Under the pieces are notes generated by a model, which saw nothing but the letters and a program-made list of their open reading frames with translations, was not told the origin of the DNA and did not search any database. The position numbers were made by a program, and so were the translations under genes. 64,000 nucleotides of DNA from assembly GCF_015354575.1 (NCBI RefSeq), contig NZ_JACAFQ010000024.1, forward strand, positions 1 through 64,000, given 5' to 3'. This document shows, one piece after another, positions 51,915 through 60,703 of this stretch; position 1 is the first letter of the stretch, and every line of letters begins with the position of its first letter. This stretch comes from Pseudomonas sp. UFMG81 (GTDB lineage: Bacteria; Pseudomonadota; Gammaproteobacteria; Pseudomonadales; Pseudomonadaceae).

Positions 51915-53488
51915 ACGGCGGCGGTCGCGGTGGCTTGGTGCTGATGGCCGGCATCCTGCTCGCCGCGCTGACCGAGGCCCTTGCCGGGTCGGTGCTGGCG
52001 CTCGGGCGCAACGATATCCTGGGTGATACCGCGGCAACACCGGACGAGTTCGCCTGGCTGGATGTCGGCTACACCGCCTGCAAGCTCATCGGTTTTCTGT
52101 TGGCGCCGTGGCTGCTGGCCCGTTGGCGGCCGCGTGAGGTGATCATTGCGGCCACCGCTGCAATGGGCCTGGCCTGCGCGGTTACAGCGGCCACCACCAG
52201 CCTTGAGCTGCTGATCGCGCTGCGGGCGATACATGGCCTGGCTGGTGGCACGTTGCTGGTCACCGGGCAGGCGATGATCTTCCTGGCCTATCCACGCGGC
52301 CGGCAACCCTTGCTGCAAGCCTTGTTCGCCATGGCGGCGGTGGTCGCCCCGGGTACGCTGGCGTCGGCCCTGCAAGGGTGGCTGATCGACAGTCAGGCGT
52401 GGGCCTGGATCTTCTTCAGCGTCGTGCCCCTGGCCCTGGTGGCCGTCGGCCTGTTGTTGCTTGCGCCCGCGCCGGCCTGTGCCATGCCGTTCGCTGGCCA
52501 TCACGGCGGAGTCGGCTACCTGTTGGGCGCCATCGGGTTATCCTGCCTGGCCTACGCGCTCAGCCAGGGCAGCCGCTGGGATTGGTTCGAGGCACCGCAC
52601 ATCATCGTCGCGACGGCATTGGGCCTGGGCGCGTTGCTGGCGTTGCTCGGCCACCGGCTACTGACCCGTGGCCCCGGCGCACTGGACCTCAGCCTGTTCA
52701 GGTCGAGCGATTTCACCTTCGCCTTCATCGTCAGCTTCGTCGCGGGGGCGGCCTTGTTCGGCAGCGCCTACCTGATCCCGGCCTTCGCCCTTTCGGTGCT
52801 GGCGTTCACGCCCACCGATGCGGGCTTGCTATTGCTGCCCAGTGCCGCGACGTTCATCGCCACCTTGCTGCTGGCGGCCTGGCTCATGCAGGCGAAAGGC
52901 GTGGCACCGTTCGCCACGGTGCCGTTCGGCATCCTTTTGATCATGCTGGCGATGTGGGTGTTGTCGGGCTCGACCAGCCAGAGCGGGGCAGCCGACATGA
53001 TGCTCGGAGTGCTGCTACGGGGCCTGGGCTTGGGCTTGCTGTTCCTGTCGATCACCTTGATTGCCTTCGGCGGCCTGGAACCAGGCAAGCTGGCCGCCGG
53101 TATCGGCCTGTTCAACATCGGCCGGCAGCTGGGTGGGCTGATGGGCGTTGCCGGGCTGCAAACCCTGATCGACCATGAGCTGGCCGTTAACACCACGGCC
53201 CTGGGTGCGCACCTCACGGCAGGCACGACGGCACTCATCGAGCGCCTGGCGGGCATGGCGGCGATGCTGGAGGGCAGGGGGCTGGACACCCTGAGCGCCG
53301 GGCGGGGCGCGCTGGCGCTGCTGGCGCGGGCCGTGGCGGGGCAAGCCGCGGTCATCGCCTTCGACAGGGCATTCGCCGCAGTGAGCGTGTTCTTTGCCAT
53401 CGCCGCCCCCCTGCTGGTGTGCATCAAGCGCCTGCTGGCACGCCGGGCCTCTCTGGCAGCAGGCGCAGTTGTCGCTGCGAGGCCTTGA
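51911..53488 (+). CDS. MFS efflux transporter, EmrB/DHA2 type
   Basis: The 525-residue permease has about 14 hydrophobic segments, as expected for DHA2 drug:H+ antiporters. With the EmrA-like adaptor it would export a toxic compound, needing a separate outer-membrane channel. It contains FAWLDVGYTACKLIGFLLAP and GLQTLIDHELAVNTTALGAH like EmrB relatives. It is the last gene of the operon before the second tRNA-Val. Confidence 0.9.
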   Translation: MNGGGRGGLVLMAGILLAALTEALAGSVLALGRNDILGDTAATPDEFAWLDVGYTACKLIGFLLAPWLLARWRPREVIIAATAAMGLACAVTAATTSLELLIALRAIHGLAGGTLLVTGQAMIFLAYPRGRQPLLQALFAMAAVVAPGTLASALQGWLIDSQAWAWIFFSVVPLALVAVGLLLLAPAPACAMPFAGHHGGVGYLLGAIGLSCLAYALSQGSRWDWFEAPHIIVATALGLGALLALLGHRLLTRGPGALDLSLFRSSDFTFAFIVSFVAGAALFGSAYLIPAFALSVLAFTPTDAGLLLLPSAATFIATLLLAAWLMQAKGVAPFATVPFGILLIMLAMWVLSGSTSQSGAADMMLGVLLRGLGLGLLFLSITLIAFGGLEPGKLAAGIGLFNIGRQLGGLMGVAGLQTLIDHELAVNTTALGAHLTAGTTALIERLAGMAAMLEGRGLDTLSAGRGALALLARAVAGQAAVIAFDRAFAAVSVFFAIAAPLLVCIKRLLARRASLAAGAVVAARP

Positions 53489-53551
53489 GCGAGCGAGTAG
53501 CGGGTGGGTTGGCTTGCCTCGCAAAGTTTTTGATTTTTTTGAAAAAAACGC

Positions 53552-53580
53552 TTTACAGGTGTTCGATCGATCACTAATAT
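53552..53580 (+). promoter_or_regulatory. Sigma70-type promoter of second tRNA-Val
   Basis: TTTACA (53552-53557) and TAATAT (53575-53580) are separated by 17 bp, ending 14 bp before the tRNA. The upstream sequence differs from that of the first copy, so duplication began at the -10 region. Confidence 0.65.
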
Positions 53581-53594
53581 GCGCCCCACACGAC

Positions 53595-53671
53595 AGGCAC
53601 ATAGCTCAGTTGGTTAGAGCACCACCTTGACATGGTGGGGGTCGTTGGTTCGAGTCCAATTGTGCCTACCA
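53595..53671 (+). tRNA. tRNA-Val (anticodon GAC), second copy
   Basis: The 77-nt sequence is identical to that at 46860-46936, with the same acceptor stem, anticodon GAC and encoded CCA. The T6SS vgrG locus begins 247 bp downstream. Confidence 0.97.
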
Positions 53672-53701
53672 AACAAAGTCCCGGTTTCCGGGCATCGAAA
53701 A

Positions 53702-53728
53702 GGGCGACCCGCAAGGGTCGCCCTTTTT
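53702..53728 (+). terminator. Intrinsic terminator after second tRNA-Val
   Basis: GGGCGACCC, GCAA, GGGTCGCCC, TTTTT, the same hairpin as after the first copy. Confidence 0.92.
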
Positions 53729-53917
53729 GCTTTGCGCACCAAGTCAGGTGGTGCGTTAGCGCCTCGAAATGCCTGACATCTTGCTGGGAAAAGTACTACA
53801 AATCCTCGGACCGATCCGGCATATCTTGTTGAGAAACCTCGTTAGCTTGGCAGTTTTCCCCACTTGGCAGGGGCGCTGCACAAGCCCTTGCCAGGCTGAC
53901 CTGACGAGGGACAACGG

Positions 53918-55978
53918 ATGTTCGACTCAACCACCCCAGACCGCCTGCACTTCCACGTGCCGGCGGCCCAGCATGACCTTCAGGTACTGACGTTCAAGGG
54001 CGACGAAGCCATCAGCACGCTGTACAGCTTCGATATCGAGCTGGTCAGCGAAAATCCCCGCCTGCCGCTCGAGCGCATGCTCAACCAGCCGGCCTTCCTC
54101 GCCTTCGACAACCGAGGCGCCGGCGTACATGGGGTGATCAGCCATTTTCGCCAGGGCGCCATCGGCAAGCGGCTCACCCACTACCACGCCCGGCTCGAGC
54201 CGCGCCTGGCACGCCTGGGCCTGCGCCACAACCACCGGGTGTTCCAGCAGCGCACGGTGGCGCAGATCGTCGGCCAGGTGCTCGATGAGCATGGCGTGCT
54301 GCGCGACAGCTACCAGTTTTTCCTCGAAGAACCCTACCCACCCCGTGACTACTGCGTGCAGTACGGCGAGAGCGACCTGGCGTTCATCGAGCGGCTGTGC
54401 CAGGAGGACGGCATTCACTACCACTTCCGCCATTCGCCCCAGGGCCACCAGCTGGTGTTCGGCGATCATCAGTCGCACTTCCCCCGCCTCGAACCTGCCG
54501 TGGGCTTTCACCTGCCGTCTGGCTTGCAGGCCGACGGCGTGGTGGTCAGCCGCTTCGGCGTGGGCGTGCGCACCGCGGTCAACCAGGTGGAGCTGCGTGA
54601 CCACGACTTTCGCAAGGCCGCCTTGCCGCTGGCCTACCCCAGCAAAAGCGCCGAGGCCCAGGCGCTGCCCCTGGAACATTACAGCTACCCCGGCGGCCTG
54701 CGCCACACCCTCGACCAGCAGCGCGGCGGCTCGCAGAGCAAGCGGGCGCTGCAACGTTGCCGCGCCAACCACTGCCAGGCCGAGGGCGCCAGTGACGCCC
54801 CGCATCTGGTCAGCGGCCACCTGCTGCAACTGACCGGCCACCCGCGCGAGCCGTGGAACGACCTGTGGCTGCTGACCCACGTGCACCACGAAGGGCGCCA
54901 GCCCCAGGTGCTCGAAGAGCACGCCGAAGCCGACGCCACCGTGCAGCGTTACGACAACACCTTCACCGCCACCCCCTGGGACCTGCTGTTCCGCCCGCCG
55001 CTGAGCCGCCCCAGGCCACGCATACCCGGCAGCCAGGTGGCCAGGGTCACCGGCCCGGCCGGCGAGGAGGTGTATTGCGACGCGCTGGGTCGGGTCAAGG
55101 TGCAGTTCCACTGGGACCGCGAAGGCCGCGGCGACGCGCACAGCAGCTGCTGGCTGCGGGTGATGTCCAGCTGGTCGGGCGATCGCCACGGCGCCGTCAC
55201 GCTGCCCCGGGTGGGCATGGCGGTGGTGGTCAGTTTCCTCGACGACGACCCCGACCAGCCGGTGGTCAGCGGCTGCCTGCCCGACAGCCTGCACCCGCCA
55301 CCCTATGCCTTGCCCGACTACCGCAGCCGCACGGTGCTGCGCAGCCGCAGCCTGGGCGGCGGCGGGGGCTACAACGAGCTGGCCATGGAAGACCGCGAAG
55401 GCCAGGAACTGCTGTACCTGCGCGCCCAGCGCGACTTCGAGCAACAGGTGGGCAACGACAGCCAGGTGCAGATAGGCCGCCACCGCCAGCTGCTGGTCGG
55501 CGGCGACAGCCGGGTCACAGTGGAGGCCGACGAGCAGCGCAGCGTGGGCGGGGAGCGCAAGGTACTGGTGCGGGCCAGTGACCACCTGGTGGTCGAGCAG
55601 GGCAGCCAGACCCGGGTCGGCACGGTGCTGGTGCAGCATGCCGGGCGCCAGGTGCAGCTGTCGGCGGACGGCGAAGTGGTGGTGGAGGGCGGGGCCAGCA
55701 TCAGCCTCAAGGTCGGCGGCCAACACCTGGTGATCAACAGCGCCGGAATTTTTGCCAGCAGTCCGATCCAGGTGGGGGGCGCGCCGGCGGCCAGCGTCAT
55801 GGCGCAACCGTTGCTGCCGGGCGACAGCCAGGCACAGCCTGCCCTGTTGCTGTCGACCACGGTGGGCCCGGTGCAGCTGGCACTGGTGACGGCAAGCCGA
55901 GCACTTTGCAGCGCGCTGTGCCCAGTGTGTGACAGCTGTTGCGAGGCACTGCCCGCGCCCCTGGGAGGTGCCGCATGA
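53918..55978 (+). CDS. vgrG: T6SS spike protein VgrG (TssI)
   Basis: The 686-residue trimeric spike protein is pushed out with the Hcp tube. The N-terminal half is the gp27-like part (LYSFDIELVSENPRLPLERM, then YCVQYGESDLAFIERLCQED). The gp5-like OB fold follows (RVKVQFHWDREGRGDAHSSC, VGMAVVVSFLDDDPDQPVVS), then the beta-helix (GNDSQVQIGRHRQLLVGGDS). A 60-residue C-terminal tail with five cysteines may hold the cargo. The ATG at 53918 follows ACGAGGGACAACGG. It overlaps the DUF4123 gene by 4 bp; no other core T6SS genes are in the window, so this is an orphan vgrG island. Confidence 0.96.
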   Translation: MFDSTTPDRLHFHVPAAQHDLQVLTFKGDEAISTLYSFDIELVSENPRLPLERMLNQPAFLAFDNRGAGVHGVISHFRQGAIGKRLTHYHARLEPRLARLGLRHNHRVFQQRTVAQIVGQVLDEHGVLRDSYQFFLEEPYPPRDYCVQYGESDLAFIERLCQEDGIHYHFRHSPQGHQLVFGDHQSHFPRLEPAVGFHLPSGLQADGVVVSRFGVGVRTAVNQVELRDHDFRKAALPLAYPSKSAEAQALPLEHYSYPGGLRHTLDQQRGGSQSKRALQRCRANHCQAEGASDAPHLVSGHLLQLTGHPREPWNDLWLLTHVHHEGRQPQVLEEHAEADATVQRYDNTFTATPWDLLFRPPLSRPRPRIPGSQVARVTGPAGEEVYCDALGRVKVQFHWDREGRGDAHSSCWLRVMSSWSGDRHGAVTLPRVGMAVVVSFLDDDPDQPVVSGCLPDSLHPPPYALPDYRSRTVLRSRSLGGGGGYNELAMEDREGQELLYLRAQRDFEQQVGNDSQVQIGRHRQLLVGGDSRVTVEADEQRSVGGERKVLVRASDHLVVEQGSQTRVGTVLVQHAGRQVQLSADGEVVVEGGASISLKVGGQHLVINSAGIFASSPIQVGGAPAASVMAQPLLPGDSQAQPALLLSTTVGPVQLALVTASRALCSALCPVCDSCCEALPAPLGGAA

Positions 55979-56793
55979 GCGCGCCGACCCCTTGGCAATG
56001 GATGGCCCGGGAGCGGGCCAGTGGCCGCGATATCGTGCTGCTGCTCGATGCCGGCTTCGACGCCCGCCAGGCGCTCATGGCCCGCCTGGGCTCGGAGCGC
56101 TGGTGCGTGCTGTACCAGCAAACCGAGGTCGCCCACCTCGCCGCGCATGGGCCGGTGTGCTTCCTGATCGGCGAAGGCGAGGTGCGTTTGCTGCAGGGCC
56201 TGCTGGAGGCGCCACACGACAACTGGGGCTGGCTGGCCAGCCTGGCACCAGGTGAATTGCCGGCCTGGGCCGAGCATTGGCGTGCCCGGCTGCTGCTGGG
56301 CCAGCGCCCGCAACGGGCGTTGTACCGCTTCCACGACAACCGCGAGCTGGCCCGGGTGATGACGGTGCCGGAGCACAGGGCCGCCTGGCTCGGCCAGGCG
56401 ACCAGCGTGTGCTACTGGCAGGCCACGACCTGGCAGGTGGTGGACAACCCGGCGCCACGCGCCTACCCGGCACCGCCCGACCCAAGCTGGTTTCCCACCC
56501 CGGCCGAGGCCGCAGACGATGGCGTCGCCCTGGCCAATGCCCACCGCTACCTCTACAGCCGGCATCTGCACGCCTACAGCGCCCTCGCGCAAAGCCAGGT
56601 GCCCCTCGAGTGGCTGGCACGTCAGCTGCGCCAGGCCCTGGCCTGGGGTTGGCATTCGGGGGAGGCGATCGAGTTCCTGCTGATGCTGAGCCTGCACTCG
56701 CCGGGGTACGACGTGCCGCGTGAGTGTGCGCCGCTGGTTGATGAGAGCCCCCGGGCGCACCTGGAGCGGTTGCGGCTACGGACAGTGTTTTGA
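55975..56793 (+). CDS. DUF4123 T6SS effector chaperone (Tap/TEC-like)
   Basis: The 272-residue DUF4123-family adaptor loads an effector onto its cognate VgrG. It shows VLLLDAGFDARQALMARLGS near the N-terminus and LGQRPQRALYRFHDNRELARV in the middle, as in this family. Its ATG overlaps the vgrG stop. The effector it serves is most likely the lipase at 58405-60576, since the genes between code for lipoproteins. Confidence 0.9.
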   Translation: MSAPTPWQWMARERASGRDIVLLLDAGFDARQALMARLGSERWCVLYQQTEVAHLAAHGPVCFLIGEGEVRLLQGLLEAPHDNWGWLASLAPGELPAWAEHWRARLLLGQRPQRALYRFHDNRELARVMTVPEHRAAWLGQATSVCYWQATTWQVVDNPAPRAYPAPPDPSWFPTPAEAADDGVALANAHRYLYSRHLHAYSALAQSQVPLEWLARQLRQALAWGWHSGEAIEFLLMLSLHSPGYDVPRECAPLVDESPRAHLERLRLRTVF

Positions 56794-56807
56794 ACTGGGA
56801 GGAAGGT

Positions 56808-57587
56808 ATGACGAGTTCGATATTGAAGTGTGGGGTGCTGGTCGGTTTGGTCGCAGTGGTTGGATGCGCTGAAGAAAAGTCGAATACGTTCAAGTTAGTG
56901 GGGGAATTGCCGCCTGACTTTGCATATGAGGCGGTTGCGCACTATGAGCCGGAGCCCGGGACAAAGTGCGAAGTAACCGATTGGCGTAGAACCATGCCGT
57001 CGTTCAATAGGCCTTGGCCTAAAGAATACAACCCGACGTCGATCATTGAGATTCGAAAAGCGATCAAGGACTGCCGGATAATTGTTAGTCATATAGAAAT
57101 CAGAATTATGGCGACTTACCGAGGCGCTTTTTACCAAGAGGCCGAAGACAGGGCTGATGTTGGGATTTATACCGAGCTTGACGACAAATACAAACGTGTC
57201 ATGAATGCTGAGGATGGAGATACATTCTACGGTGAGTGTCAGTGGGTATTTCGCACCAAGGGGTCGGATCGCGTTATTGCAAAGTTTCTAGATTGCAAAA
57301 AGGACAATGAGCGTGGTGAGCGTTCTGTTGGAAGCCCCTTCGGTGCTTATTTGGTTGATCAATTGCCAGGAAAAACGATCAGGATGAATATACGGCTTGC
57401 CGATGAGGAGCGCCCGTATATAAAGATGGCATGGGAAAAATTCCCAAATGGCTGGAAGCGCTGTTTGGGCGATGGACCGCATGATGTTGATGGGTTTTGC
57501 GATGACAATCCAGGTAAGTTTAGTAATTTTAAAATGCCAGATGGGCGAATCTGCAATATCTACCCAGGCTGTGAAGTCGCGAACTGA
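56808..57587 (+). CDS. Lipoprotein, candidate T6SS immunity protein 1
   Basis: The 259-residue lipoprotein has lipobox VAVVGC at the N-terminus, followed by about 240 residues without a recognised domain. Seven or more cysteines suggest disulfides in the periplasm. The ATG at 56808 follows GGGAGGAAGGT. It seems less GC-rich than vgrG before it. A close paralogue follows at 57628. Location between the chaperone and a lipase effector supports a role as periplasmic immunity protein; no direct evidence. Confidence 0.8.
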   Translation: MTSSILKCGVLVGLVAVVGCAEEKSNTFKLVGELPPDFAYEAVAHYEPEPGTKCEVTDWRRTMPSFNRPWPKEYNPTSIIEIRKAIKDCRIIVSHIEIRIMATYRGAFYQEAEDRADVGIYTELDDKYKRVMNAEDGDTFYGECQWVFRTKGSDRVIAKFLDCKKDNERGERSVGSPFGAYLVDQLPGKTIRMNIRLADEERPYIKMAWEKFPNGWKRCLGDGPHDVDGFCDDNPGKFSNFKMPDGRICNIYPGCEVAN

Positions 57588-57627
57588 AAAGCTCGGCTAA
57601 CCCTGGGTGATTCATTAAAGGAAAGTT

Positions 57628-58401
57628 ATGAAAAGAAGAATATCGAAATATTTGTTGATGATTGGCTTGATTGCAGTGGCTGGATGCGCTGAAGAAAAGC
57701 CGAATACGTTCAAGCTTGTGGGTGAATTACCGCCTGACTTTGGATATGAGGCGGTTGCGCTCTATGAACCGGAGCCCGGGGCAAAGTGCGAAGTGACCGA
57801 TTGGCGTAGAACCATGCCGTCGTTCAATAGGAATTGGCCTAAAGAGTACAGCCCGACGTCGAACATTGAGATTCGAAAAATGATCAAGGGCTGCCGGATG
57901 ATTGTTAGACATATAAAAATCAAAATAATGGCGACTTATGGGAACGCATTTCATCAGAGGTCAGAGGATAGGGCGAATATTGGTGTTTATACAGAGCTGG
58001 ATGAAAAGTATCGGCGCGTCATGAATGCCGAAGATGGAGATACGTTCTACGGTGAATGCCAGTGGCGCTTTCGCACCATGGGGCCAGATCGTAATCTTAG
58101 AAAATTGCTAAATTGCAAAAAAGATAATGAGCGCGGCGAACTTTTTGTTGGGAGCCCCTTCGGTGCCTATTTGGTTGATCAATTGCCAGGAAAAACGATC
58201 AGAATGAATATTAGGCTCTCGGAAAATGAGCGTCCTTCTGGAGGAGACACCTGGGTTGAGTTTCCAACTGGCTGGAAACGGTGTCTAGGGAAGGGGGTTG
58301 ATGATATGTATGGTTTTTGTCGGGGCAATACAACTGATTTCATTGATTTCAAGATGCCGGATGGACGCATCTGCAGCATTTATCCAAACTGTGGTGAGTA
58401 A
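57628..58401 (+). CDS. Lipoprotein paralogue, candidate T6SS immunity protein 2
   Basis: The 257-residue paralogue of the preceding gene has lipobox IAVAGC and long identical blocks such as CEVTDWRRTMPSFNR, NAEDGDTFYGECQW and GSPFGAYLVDQLPGKTIRMN. The two differ most in the middle and near the C-terminus. Tandem copies are common for T6SS immunity genes. It ends 3 bp before the start of the effector frame. Confidence 0.8.
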   Translation: MKRRISKYLLMIGLIAVAGCAEEKPNTFKLVGELPPDFGYEAVALYEPEPGAKCEVTDWRRTMPSFNRNWPKEYSPTSNIEIRKMIKGCRMIVRHIKIKIMATYGNAFHQRSEDRANIGVYTELDEKYRRVMNAEDGDTFYGECQWRFRTMGPDRNLRKLLNCKKDNERGELFVGSPFGAYLVDQLPGKTIRMNIRLSENERPSGGDTWVEFPTGWKRCLGKGVDDMYGFCRGNTTDFIDFKMPDGRICSIYPNCGE

Positions 58402-58404
58402 CCA

Positions 58405-58824
58405 ATGATAAGTCGAGACGAATTCATAAAAGAGATAAACCATCCAGTGAATGGCCTCATGTTGATCTGCCCAAGTCGTGATGGATCAACAAGTTTTCAG
58501 TTGGTCGATGAATTTGGAAGTGGGGTTAGTTATGCGGGGGCTTTCTATGAAGTAATTGATATTGAAGGGGTTGTGTACAACGGCTCACTAAATGCAGAGG
58601 GCAAAGGAGAAGTCTCAAGTCATTATGCTGGCCCGGTATGCTTGCGATTCAAAACAAATTATGCAGGTAGCAACGACTACTACTCATCGTTGCAAAAACG
58701 CGACAATTATCCATTGATGATTACGGATCTTCAGGTTCGTGCAGAACAGACTCGCTATGTGAACCACGACAGCACTCGAACGACCTCCAACCCGGCAGGC
58801 GAGCATGCGGACTATTTCCTTTAA
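58405..58824 (+). CDS. N-terminal fragment of split T6SS lipase effector
   Basis: The 139-residue frame ends at the internal TAA. It has a beta-rich, transthyretin-like pattern (FQLVDEFGSGVSYAGAFYEV, then GVVYNGSLNAEGKGEVSSHY) such as is seen in loading regions of T6SS effectors. The start at 58405 lies 3 bp after the second immunity gene. As an independent protein it would lack the lipase domain. Confidence 0.7.
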   Translation: MISRDEFIKEINHPVNGLMLICPSRDGSTSFQLVDEFGSGVSYAGAFYEVIDIEGVVYNGSLNAEGKGEVSSHYAGPVCLRFKTNYAGSNDYYSSLQKRDNYPLMITDLQVRAEQTRYVNHDSTRTTSNPAGEHADYFL

Positions 58825-58914
58825 GTAGAAGTTCGGGAGCTTGTCCGTCATGGCTGCCACCTTCCTCCGCTATCAGCACGGTCCTTCCCACCCGCCGAGG
58901 GGCTGCGGCGAATC

Positions 58915-60576
58915 ATGGGCAAGCACTGCGAGTGGGGCGTGGCGCTCATGCCCGGCAAGCATACTGTGCTGGAGGTCCGCCCGCTTCGAGCGTTCCGGCC
59001 CGTGCTATCAATGGACCCTCAGTTCTGCGCGCTGAATCTTTATCAGTTGGCCTTGATGGCCACGCTCAGCTACAACCCGTTCGGCCAGGAACCACCGGGC
59101 CATCCCGTGCTGGCCGCTTCGGTCAGCTTTCCCCATGCCCCCACTGTCGGAAACTGGTTTGGCGAGGCGCTGGCCTGTGGCCAGGAGATCTGGCGCGTTG
59201 ATTCGTCTCAGCGCAAAGAATACTTCCCACTGTACGAGGATGTGCCCTACTCCCAGCGATGGGAAATCGCGCCATTCGATCCTGATCTCTATGAGAAGAA
59301 CAGTCCCGACTTGGGTGAAGAGCAGGAGAACCCGGCCTCTATTCATTTCCTGGACGACAGGAAGGAGCTAGACGCTACGGACACGCAGGCCTTTATTACC
59401 CACAACGCCGATGTGATGATCATCGCCATTCGCGGCACCAGCGAGATGATCCCCGACCTGCTTCGTGATGTTGATGCCCGGCAGGTGCCGTTCGAAGAGG
59501 GCAGCGGCATGGTTCATCGGGGCTTTTACCTGGCGGCGAAGCGAGCAATGCAGTTCGTCACAAGCTACCTGGACAAGTTCTACCAGTCACAGCAACTCAT
59601 CATCTGTGGCCACAGCCTTGGCGGTGCGATCGCCTTGCTGCTGGCGCAGATGCTGCGCGTATCCGACAGCCGCTACCCCCTGCAGCTCTACACCTACGGC
59701 GCCCCGCGCGCTGGTGACGCCACCTTCACCCGCAGCGCCGCCGACCTGCTGCACCACCGCATCGTCAGCAACGACGACCTCATCCCCAACCTGCCGCTGC
59801 CGTGGATGAACACCCGCTACGAGGTGATCGCCCAAGGCGCCATCCTGGCGCAGGTCAACTTCCCGCTGGGGGTGAAGAAAATGCACTCAGGCCTGGTGAA
59901 CCAGGACGGCGAGCCCTACCAGCACCATGGTGACCTGCGCCACTTCATGCCGATCGAGCTCAGTGGCCAGGAGGCGTCGGCCATCCTCTGGAGCCCGGGC
60001 TGCACCACCATCACCGCGCAAGCTGCCTGCAACCATTACCTGAGGCAGGTGGACAACCTGCCCGAGTACCGCTCGTTCAGCCTCAACGATCATTACATGG
60101 TCACCAGCTATGTCCCGGCCTGCTGGGCCATGCTGCGCCGCCACCAGCAGGCGCTGGCCAACCGCACGCCGGCGGTGACTGTGCGGGAACTGGAAGTGGT
60201 GGAGGATGCACTGGAGGAGATCGGCAAGCAGTTGCGCGAGCGCCGTACCCGACTGGTGCGGGGCGACTTCTACCCGCGTGCTCATGAGGCTAGCCTGCCG
60301 CTGATCGAGCAGGAGCTGGAGCGCCTGCAGGCCACCCGCGAGAGGCTGGCCAGCCTGCGCCGCGCCCCAGTCAGTGAGGCCGACGTCTACGGCACCCTCG
60401 CCGGCCAACCGCAACTGGCCGAAGCCTTGGCCCGTTGGCAGGCCCAGGTCGCCAACACCCGGGTCGAGCCATTGGCCATGGCGCCGGCGGAGCGTGCCTC
60501 CAGGGTGCCGCCCATCAAGGTGGTCACCTTCGATGAGCTGTTCGCCAGCCTCGACGACCCGCTGGACCTTATATAA
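58915..60576 (+). CDS. C-terminal fragment of split effector: class 3 lipase domain
   Basis: The 553-residue frame from the first ATG after the internal stop holds the lipase_3 domain: IIAIRGTSEMIPDLL, the elbow IICGHSLGGAIALLLAQML (Ser234), LYTYGAPRAGD and RIVSNDDLIPNLPL. A coiled-coil-like C-terminus follows (about 400-500). Only a distant GAGGGG sequence precedes its ATG. It probably would act as a phospholipase in the target cell periplasm (Tle-type) if made and loaded. Confidence 0.75.
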   Translation: MGKHCEWGVALMPGKHTVLEVRPLRAFRPVLSMDPQFCALNLYQLALMATLSYNPFGQEPPGHPVLAASVSFPHAPTVGNWFGEALACGQEIWRVDSSQRKEYFPLYEDVPYSQRWEIAPFDPDLYEKNSPDLGEEQENPASIHFLDDRKELDATDTQAFITHNADVMIIAIRGTSEMIPDLLRDVDARQVPFEEGSGMVHRGFYLAAKRAMQFVTSYLDKFYQSQQLIICGHSLGGAIALLLAQMLRVSDSRYPLQLYTYGAPRAGDATFTRSAADLLHHRIVSNDDLIPNLPLPWMNTRYEVIAQGAILAQVNFPLGVKKMHSGLVNQDGEPYQHHGDLRHFMPIELSGQEASAILWSPGCTTITAQAACNHYLRQVDNLPEYRSFSLNDHYMVTSYVPACWAMLRRHQQALANRTPAVTVRELEVVEDALEEIGKQLRERRTRLVRGDFYPRAHEASLPLIEQELERLQATRERLASLRRAPVSEADVYGTLAGQPQLAEALARWQAQVANTRVEPLAMAPAERASRVPPIKVVTFDELFASLDDPLDLI

Positions 60577-60579
60577 GAA

Positions 60580-60608
60580 AAGGGCCCGGAGCGTGCGCTC
60601 GGGCCCTT
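60580..60608. terminator. Hairpin after effector, probable terminator
   Basis: AAGGGCCCGGAGC pairs with GCTCGGGCCCTT around GTGC, 4 bp after the effector stop. The plus strand has only a weak T-run; the minus strand shows TTTTCTTAT after the stem. It may act both ways. Confidence 0.5.
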
Positions 60609-60656
60609 GAAAGGTTTGATACTCGCCATTCCCAACCCCGCCCTGACTCAGTACAC

Positions 60657-60686
60657 TTGAGACAAATTCTTATTTGCACCTAATAA
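60657..60686 (+). promoter_or_regulatory. Candidate fecI promoter with AT-rich Fur-like region
   Basis: TTGAGA (60657-60662) and TAATAA (60681-60686) are spaced by 18 bp, giving a very short leader before AGGAGG. The AT-rich spacer loosely resembles a Fur site. FecI-type genes are usually Fur-repressed; this site is inference. Confidence 0.35.
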
Positions 60687-60703
60687 TCCTTTTAGGAGGC
60701 GTG

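Larger units (their letters stand above)
53579..53737. repeat. Direct repeat carrying tRNA-Val and terminator, copy 2
   Basis: Partner of 46844-47002. It has one A fewer after the tRNA, one A-for-G change before the terminator and one extra C after it. Confidence 0.9.
58405..60576 (+). pseudogene. T6SS class 3 lipase effector, split by one in-frame TAA
   Basis: One frame of 724 codons runs from 58405 to 60576 with a single TAA at 58822-58824 (codon 140). Reading continues in the same frame after it, first as VEVRELVRHGCHLPPLSARS, then FPPAEGLRRIMGKHCEWGV, which is protein-like and joins the two halves. Codon CAA (Gln) would restore it by one base change. The C-terminal part has the lipase elbow GHSLGG. 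As written, a full effector is not made unless the stop is read through or the base is a sequencing error. Confidence 0.75.

Noticed and set aside
53738..53917. Possible prophage or integrase attachment next to tRNA-Val
   Set aside because: No integrase gene follows and the repeat is a whole tRNA unit, not a partial 3' end; gene duplication explains it better.
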